This document shows positions 59,575 through 64,000 of a stretch of DNA of 64,000 bases, one piece after another. Position 1 is the first letter of the stretch. The number at the start of each line of letters is the position of its first letter. The stretch is taken from NCBI GenBank assembly GCA_024636475.1, contig JAGXHA010000099.1, forward strand, positions 34,014-98,013, written 5' to 3'. This DNA comes from Roseobacter sp. (GTDB lineage Bacteria; Pseudomonadota; Alphaproteobacteria; Rhodobacterales; Rhodobacteraceae). The notes beneath the pieces are model-generated. The model was not told where the DNA came from. It did no database searches and saw only the letters and a list, made by a program, of their open reading frames with translations. The position numbers were made by a program, and so were the translations under genes.

Positions 59575-59867
59575 GTCAGCACCTCATCGCTAAAGGAAAA
59601 TTCACATAGCTCCATGAACTCGAAATCGCCGGTGGCGCGGGTCCAAAGCTGCTCAAGCTTGCTGGCACGGGTGATCGTCGCGACACGTTCCTCCTCCACC
59701 AGTTCACCGTAAGCGGCCATAATCTCGGCTCCGTGGACCTGCACGGTATCACCGGGATGGATCACTGCACCGTTGTTAAACCGCACATGTGCGCTTAGCT
59801 CTTCGAAACGATGCGAAATCGTGACGGTGCAAGGCGCTGTTTCCTTCTCTCTAAATAGTAGTCCCAT
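59571..59867 (-). CDS. Small conserved photosynthesis-cluster protein of unknown function
   Basis: The 98-residue soluble protein begins M-G-L-L-F-R-E-K-E-T-A-P-C and contains F-N-N-G-A-V-I-H-P-G-D-T-V-Q-V-H-G-A-E-I in the middle. It has no membrane segment or signal peptide and lies between puhC and acsF. Small genes occupy this spot in many Rhodobacterales. Its fixed link to acsF by a 4 nt overlap suggests help for the cyclase or for the assembly factors, but no function can be proved from the sequence. GGAGGGA lies ahead of the ATG. Confidence 0.8.
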   Translation of the reverse strand: MGLLFREKETAPCTVTISHRFEELSAHVRFNNGAVIHPGDTVQVHGAEIMAAYGELVEEERVATITRASKLEQLWTRATGDFEFMELCEFSFSDEVLT

Positions 59868-59894
59868 CAGGTTCCCTCCTTTGATGGTCGTTCC

Positions 59895-60353
59895 TCAGTC
59901 AATCAGCTTGGCGAAAGCTGCGACATTATCCGAACCATAGCCGATCAATTCGACGACCGTGTCCGTTGCCGTATCAAGCACGGCGATATTTCCATTCTCA
60001 CGGCGCACCACGCGTACTGGTGCAACCTTTTCAACGCCCTCAACAAAGCGCTGGCGATCAAACACGCGCCAGACTACGCCGATAAAGCCGTTTTTGTCTT
60101 CTGTAGAATAGGTCAGCAAGTTGCCGTCCAGATCTGTCACGGTCACAGCGCCTTCGCGGGTACCGACCAGATTGATGGTACGTTCCGCAACGATCGGTGC
60201 CTCAATCAGCACGCCGGTGTTGGCTTTGCCTGTCAATCGGGCATAGCCGACGGTCAGCAATGTGAACGCGATCAGACCCAACATGGCACGCACCAGAAAG
60301 CGCGGAACCAGATCATTCTCTTCCATTTTGAAAGGGATATCAGTCTGTGCCAT
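59895..60353 (-). CDS. puhC: Photosynthetic complex assembly protein PuhC
   Basis: PuhC is a membrane-anchored periplasmic protein needed for full assembly of the RC-LH1 complex. The 152-residue product has one N-terminal membrane segment (A-M-L-G-L-I-A-F-T-L-L-T-V-G-Y-A) at about 23-40. The soluble domain contains F-I-G-V-V-W-R-V-F-D-R-Q-R and V-R-V-V-R-R-E-N-G-N-I-A-V-L-D, the family pattern. It follows puhB by 5 bp. Confidence 0.92.
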   Translation of the reverse strand: MAQTDIPFKMEENDLVPRFLVRAMLGLIAFTLLTVGYARLTGKANTGVLIEAPIVAERTINLVGTREGAVTVTDLDGNLLTYSTEDKNGFIGVVWRVFDRQRFVEGVEKVAPVRVVRRENGNIAVLDTATDTVVELIGYGSDNVAAFAKLID

Positions 60354-60358
60354 ATCGA

Positions 60359-60988
60359 TTACTCCGCTGCCATAGCCACGTGATCGACACGTTCGACCCG
60401 CGGTACTGACGTTCTGATTTCAGCTGCTTCAGCAAAGATCGCAGCGACTTTTTCCGCATCCGCGATACACCGCAGCGCCGGCTGTGTTTTGGCGAAATAC
60501 CAAGGGCGCACATTCGGCCAAAGCGTGATGTAAGAAAACCGCGTATCATCCAACAACTCAAGTGCAATCGTGCCGTGGCCCGAAGGTTTAACATCAAGCG
60601 AGGCATTTCCGATCTTAACATAAGGCAGGTTCAACGTCATGGTCAGCGCCGCCCCGATACGCATCGCAACGCGCTTGTTGGTCAGCGTATAAACTGTGGC
60701 CTTTGCCTGCACCCACGCCAGTCCGATCATTGCCAGGCATACCCCAGCACAAATCACGACAAAGGGCACCGCGTGCAGCGCCGCTTCGCTTAAAGGCATT
60801 GCCGAAGACGATACCCCCACCCGCCAGACCGCAAGAACCGCGAAATAGCCGATGATCCAATTGATCTTGAAACCCTCGCGGGCCAATTTCATTGTCGTGG
60901 GGCTGCCCTGCCAGAGGATATGCTCCCCCTCTGGCAACGCTTCCGGTAGTCCCCTTACCGGCTCGAAGGCAAAATCGTCATGCGACAT
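60359..60988 (-). CDS. puhB: Photosynthetic complex assembly protein PuhB
   Basis: PuhB helps assemble the reaction centre. The 209-residue protein has an N-terminal segment P-E-G-E-H-I-L-W-Q-G-S-P, about two to three hydrophobic helices (residues 45-105) and a pleckstrin-like domain with Y-T-L-T-N-K-R-V-A-M-R-I-G, the pattern of the PuhB/YdbT-type membrane proteins. It stands between puhA (25 bp) and puhC (5 bp), the standard order. Confidence 0.92.
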   Translation of the reverse strand: MSHDDFAFEPVRGLPEALPEGEHILWQGSPTTMKLAREGFKINWIIGYFAVLAVWRVGVSSSAMPLSEAALHAVPFVVICAGVCLAMIGLAWVQAKATVYTLTNKRVAMRIGAALTMTLNLPYVKIGNASLDVKPSGHGTIALELLDDTRFSYITLWPNVRPWYFAKTQPALRCIADAEKVAAIFAEAAEIRTSVPRVERVDHVAMAAE

Positions 60989-61013
60989 GTTTAGTTCCCT
61001 TTTTGGCTATCGA

Positions 61014-61787
61014 TCAAAGCTGCGCTTCTATGCGCTTGGGGTCGGCATAAAGTGTGCCGCCTGCGTACCAAGCTGTGATCTTCTCTTCTTCCAGCATGGT
61101 GATTTCACCATCTGATTTTGTCTGCGGCACGCCCTCGAACTGGGCGGAATAGATCGAACGTACTGTGACGCGGTCACTTTTGATCCGGGCCATCGTCATT
61201 GGGATCAGACGAATTTTGCCGGACCCTTCTGGGTTAAGATCGACAGCCAGATAGCGAACAAGCGCTTCCGGGATATCGACCCACATATCAATGATACGGC
61301 CAACAACTTCGCCATCTCCGGCGACAACTGGCTTGCCACGCGGATCACGCCCTGCGGAAAATGCAAAGTCAGGCAATTGCGACATTGGCCGGATTTTGGC
61401 GTGGCCATGCGCGTCCAACTCGGTCACATCGCGACGGTTTGCCCAGGATGCAGGGCCTACGCCATCCACCATCGGATCACCCGTTGGAATGTAAGGCGAA
61501 CCCGCCGACATCGAAGAACGCTCTAGCGCGATATCGGTCCGATCAGGGCGCTGGCCCGAAGGAACAGTGACTTCGCCACGGCCATGTGGCAGCTTGAATG
61601 TCTTGTCCTGTGCCAGCGAAAACAGGCCCTCGCGGGGCGTTCCGTGCTCGGTCTCGTCCTCAAGCGGATAACCTTCGCGCATGCTTTCTGTTTGCAGATA
61701 ATAAACTAGCAACGCAAAAAAGACCCAAAAGGCCCAGATCGCAGCGCTTGCCAGATCGAAATTACCGAAAAATGTTTGGCCTACCAT
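61014..61787 (-). CDS. puhA: Photosynthetic reaction centre H subunit PuhA
   Basis: PuhA caps the cytoplasmic side of the type II reaction centre and tunes proton delivery to the quinone QB. The 257-residue protein has one membrane helix at about 13-33 (A-I-W-A-F-W-V-F-F-A-L-L-V-Y-Y) followed by L-Q-T-E-S-M-R-E-G-Y-P-L and a beta-rich PRC-barrel domain (V-G-R-I-I-D-M-W-V-D). Its length matches known H subunits. The L and M subunit genes (pufLM) are not in the window. Confidence 0.97.
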   Translation of the reverse strand: MVGQTFFGNFDLASAAIWAFWVFFALLVYYLQTESMREGYPLEDETEHGTPREGLFSLAQDKTFKLPHGRGEVTVPSGQRPDRTDIALERSSMSAGSPYIPTGDPMVDGVGPASWANRRDVTELDAHGHAKIRPMSQLPDFAFSAGRDPRGKPVVAGDGEVVGRIIDMWVDIPEALVRYLAVDLNPEGSGKIRLIPMTMARIKSDRVTVRSIYSAQFEGVPQTKSDGEITMLEEEKITAWYAGGTLYADPKRIEAQL

Positions 61788-61805
61788 GTTGGTGCCCTCC
61801 AGGTC

Positions 61806-63236
61806 TTAAGTTGGAAAATCCGCAAGCCCGATGGGCCGTTGGGTCGAAGATGTCATCCTACGGACCCGCACAAGCGGACCCAAAGCAATCAAAGTGAAGA
61901 AAAGTAGATAGATTTCGATGTGATAGACGACGGAATAGCCAAGCGCAGGGTTCATCAGCCCTTCGCCAAAGCCGCCCGACATCGCAAAACTGCTGATCAC
62001 ATCGCGCAGCGTGCCGCCAATCACGATGGACAGCCCGCCCGCCGTAGCCTGCGCCGCCCCCCATGCCCCAAGCGCCAGACCGCGTCCGGCCTTCCCTTGG
62101 GTCGGCATCGTCATCGCCGCGTTCAGGGTCGAGACTGCAAACATGCCACCGCCAAATCCAATGCCCAAAGCACCCGCAAAGAACATTGTGGTTGAACTTA
62201 ACGGGTCAGCGAAAATCACCGCACAAAACCCAATCAACCCAACCAGCAAGCCGCGTGCGGCCATCCGGTAAGGATCGGTCCCTTTGCTTAGCCACTTGGC
62301 CGCCAGCGCAAAGGCCAGCAGCGCGCCAACCGACCAAACGGCTGTCAGCAGGGTGGTGGCAGAAACGCTCAGGCCAAGGATCTCTCCGCCGTAAGGTTCC
62401 AGCAACACGTCCTGCATGTTAAAGGCCATCGTTCCGAAAAACACCACGACCAGCAGACGGCCCGCATCTCCACCGGTGGTGAAATCGGCCCAGGCATCAC
62501 TGAATTTGGGCTGCGGCGCCGACCGCTCATCGCGGGTCATCGGCTTGACCTTTTCCTGCTTCCACAGGGCCACAAGGTTCAGCAAGATCGTGATAACGGC
62601 TGCACCCTGAACGACCTGAATCAAACGCAGTTCGCTAAAGTCGCGCAACAAGGTTCCGATGATGACCGATGAAACGCCCATTCCGATCAGGAACATCACA
62701 TACAGCAGCGCCACGACCCTAGGCCGCGTCTCATCGCTCGCGCGGTCTGCGGCCAAGGCCAAACCCGCCGTCTGTGTCATATGCATCCCGATGCCCGTCA
62801 GCAAGAATGCAAGCCCGGCGCCCAACTCAGCCGCCCATGGTACATCCAGCGCTGCCGTTCCGTTGAACAACACCAGACCCATCGGCATGATCGCCAATCC
62901 GCCAAACTGCCACATCGTGCCAAACCACAGGTAAGGAACGCGCTTCCAGCCAATCGCACTGCGGTGATTGTCGGATTTAAAGCCCAGCAACGCCCGAAAC
63001 GGTGCACTCAGCACCGGCAGCGCGATCATGATCGCAACGATCATCGCAGGCACCGACAACTCAACAATCATCACGCGGTTCAACGTGCCAAGCAACAACA
63101 CCGACGCCATACCCACAGACACCTGAAACAACGACAGGCGCAGCAGCTGGCTCAGCGGCAGGCCTTCGCTGGCGGCATCTGCGAAAGGCAGCATTCCGGC
63201 AGTCAGGGATTTGAAGGATTTGGCGCGCAAAATCAT
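61806..63236 (-). CDS. lhaA: Light-harvesting complex I assembly protein LhaA (PucC family)
   Basis: LhaA is a 12-segment major-facilitator-type protein required for LH1 assembly, perhaps by delivering bacteriochlorophyll. The 476-residue protein shows regular hydrophobic segments and the family stretches L-L-G-T-L-N-R-V-M-I-V-E-L and A-P-F-R-A-L-L-G-F-K-S-D. It overlaps bchM by 4 nt and lies 18 bp ahead of puhA, as in other purple bacteria. A PucC paralogue for LH2 is the only near alternative; the puhA neighbour supports LhaA. Confidence 0.93.
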   Translation of the reverse strand: MILRAKSFKSLTAGMLPFADAASEGLPLSQLLRLSLFQVSVGMASVLLLGTLNRVMIVELSVPAMIVAIMIALPVLSAPFRALLGFKSDNHRSAIGWKRVPYLWFGTMWQFGGLAIMPMGLVLFNGTAALDVPWAAELGAGLAFLLTGIGMHMTQTAGLALAADRASDETRPRVVALLYVMFLIGMGVSSVIIGTLLRDFSELRLIQVVQGAAVITILLNLVALWKQEKVKPMTRDERSAPQPKFSDAWADFTTGGDAGRLLVVVFFGTMAFNMQDVLLEPYGGEILGLSVSATTLLTAVWSVGALLAFALAAKWLSKGTDPYRMAARGLLVGLIGFCAVIFADPLSSTTMFFAGALGIGFGGGMFAVSTLNAAMTMPTQGKAGRGLALGAWGAAQATAGGLSIVIGGTLRDVISSFAMSGGFGEGLMNPALGYSVVYHIEIYLLFFTLIALGPLVRVRRMTSSTQRPIGLADFPT

Positions 63237-63925
63237 GGACGAAACTCCAACGCGGTCGAAATGTAGAAACCAGAATTGACCCGTTCAACCTCGCGCAAGC
63301 GCCCTTTGACGCTGCCATCGCGCAAGGCAGATGCAATGCGCGGCGCAGAATGCGGGATCATGGTGGGTGAACGGTCCTTGCGCGGAAACAGTTTTCCGAC
63401 CCGGAACATGGCCATCAAAAGCGGTGTGCGCGGTGCCAAGGTAAAGATCATGCTGCCGCGCAAACGGTCGCGAAGTCCGCCAAGGCTGGCGGCAATGTCA
63501 GACGCGTCGTAATAGATCATACTGTCCATCGCCATGATATGATCGAACCGCCCCAGGGCGGGCGCGAACATGTCACCCGCGCGAAAATCGATCAGACCCG
63601 CAACGTTTGCAGGGCACCTTTTCTGCGCGATCTCAATCAGCGCGGGCGAGATATCAACGCCCACAACCTGTGCGCCGCGCAGCGCCAGCTCGACCGACAT
63701 CGCCCCGGTGCCGCAGCCCGCATCCAACACGCGCAAGCCTGTCAGATCGGCGGGCAATTGCGCCATCATCACCGCACGCATCCGGTCGCGCCCTGCCCGC
63801 ACGGTCGCCCGCACACCCGACACCGGAGCATCTGACGTCAGACGCTCCCATGTGCGGGTAGCTGTCCGGTCGAAATAAGTCTCGACCCGGGCGCGTGTGC
63901 GTTCATATGTGGGGGCGGTTGTCAT
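63233..63925 (-). CDS. bchM: Mg-protoporphyrin IX methyltransferase BchM
   Basis: BchM methylates Mg-protoporphyrin IX with SAM, the step just before the AcsF cyclase. The ATG at 63925 shares one base with the bchL stop (TGATG). The 230-residue protein has R-V-E-T-Y-F-D-R-T-A-T-R-T-W-E-R at 12-27, the SAM loop L-D-A-G-C-G-T-G-A-M at about 64-73 and P-H-S-A-P-R-I near the end. A TTG one codon earlier is open but unlikely. Substrate channelling to AcsF is supported by the shared cluster. Confidence 0.95.
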   Translation of the reverse strand: MTTAPTYERTRARVETYFDRTATRTWERLTSDAPVSGVRATVRAGRDRMRAVMMAQLPADLTGLRVLDAGCGTGAMSVELALRGAQVVGVDISPALIEIAQKRCPANVAGLIDFRAGDMFAPALGRFDHIMAMDSMIYYDASDIAASLGGLRDRLRGSMIFTLAPRTPLLMAMFRVGKLFPRKDRSPTMIPHSAPRIASALRDGSVKGRLREVERVNSGFYISTALEFRP

Positions 63926-64000
63926 CAATCAAATCCAAGCAATTCAAAGATTTCACGGTCAGGCAGTGGATCGGGGGCTGTACCTTCGGTGCCGTTCCAC
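63925..64000 (-). CDS. bchL: Light-independent protochlorophyllide reductase iron protein BchL, C-terminal end
   Basis: The last 24 residues before the right edge read A-P-D-P-L-P-D-R-E-I-F-E-L-L-G-F-D, the conserved end of BchL, the ATP-hydrolysing iron-sulfur protein that drives the dark-operative reductase. The stop overlaps the bchM start by one base. The rest of the gene, and any bchF-N-B-H upstream, lies outside the window. Confidence 0.85.
   Translation of the reverse strand, partial: WNGTEGTAPDPLPDREIFELLGFD

Overview
The window reads as chromosomal DNA of a marine Roseobacter-group alphaproteobacterium (Rhodobacterales) that makes bacteriochlorophyll while living aerobically. Three things point there: the order mutM, enoyl-CoA hydratase, rpsT, dnaA, dnaN, recF, (lysE), gyrB; the order bchL-bchM-lhaA-puhA-puhB-puhC-(98-residue gene)-acsF-puhE-hemA with the oxygen-dependent cyclase gene acsF; and GC-rich codon use with many 1, 4 or 11 nt gene overlaps. 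The genus cannot be fixed from the sequence alone. No rRNA, tRNA, CRISPR array, insertion sequence or prophage was seen.

Layout. 1-4946 (minus strand): a sugar-nucleotide and surface-polysaccharide operon (cysQ, kdsB, a family 2 glycosyltransferase, galU, galE, then a glycosyltransferase cut by the left edge). 5060-5884: a KpsM-type ABC-2 permease without an ATPase beside it. 5888-10687: alkB, the chaperone pair dnaK-dnaJ, and radC. 10770-22361 (minus): an unfamiliar locus of two small paralogous proteins followed by two giant beta-rich proteins (about 1010 and 2273 residues) that look like one protein of roughly 3300 residues interrupted by a +1 frame change at a TGA. 22709-29204: an IalB-like exported protein, asparaginase, the serine genes serB, serC and serA, and a metallophosphatase. 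29271-32158: threonine catabolism (tdh, kbl) with an XRE-cupin regulator and a clear operator-like repeat. 32277-44180: ubiB and ubiE, DNA repair (mutM) and the replication cluster. 44177-55438: a second surface island with acyltransferases, a double glycosyltransferase, a sulfotransferase, a sulfotransferase remnant, a second KpsM-type permease, an RTX protein and a DUF2793-type protein. 55580-56353: an enoyl-CoA hydratase. 56434-64000 (minus): the end of the photosynthesis gene cluster.

How the parts fit. The first operon supplies UDP-glucose, UDP-galactose and CMP-Kdo for lipopolysaccharide or capsule. The island after gyrB would build and decorate a glycan by glycosyl, acyl and sulfate transfer and export it. 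The serine genes and tdh-kbl meet at glycine and serine. The right end supplies 5-aminolevulinate, two bacteriochlorophyll steps, and the reaction-centre H subunit with its assembly factors.

The part most likely to be undescribed is 10770-22361. Two of its genes show the same kind of disruption: one extra T immediately before a GAT, where removing it restores a continuous reading frame. This could be recoding, two real lesions, or sequence error, and it can be tested.
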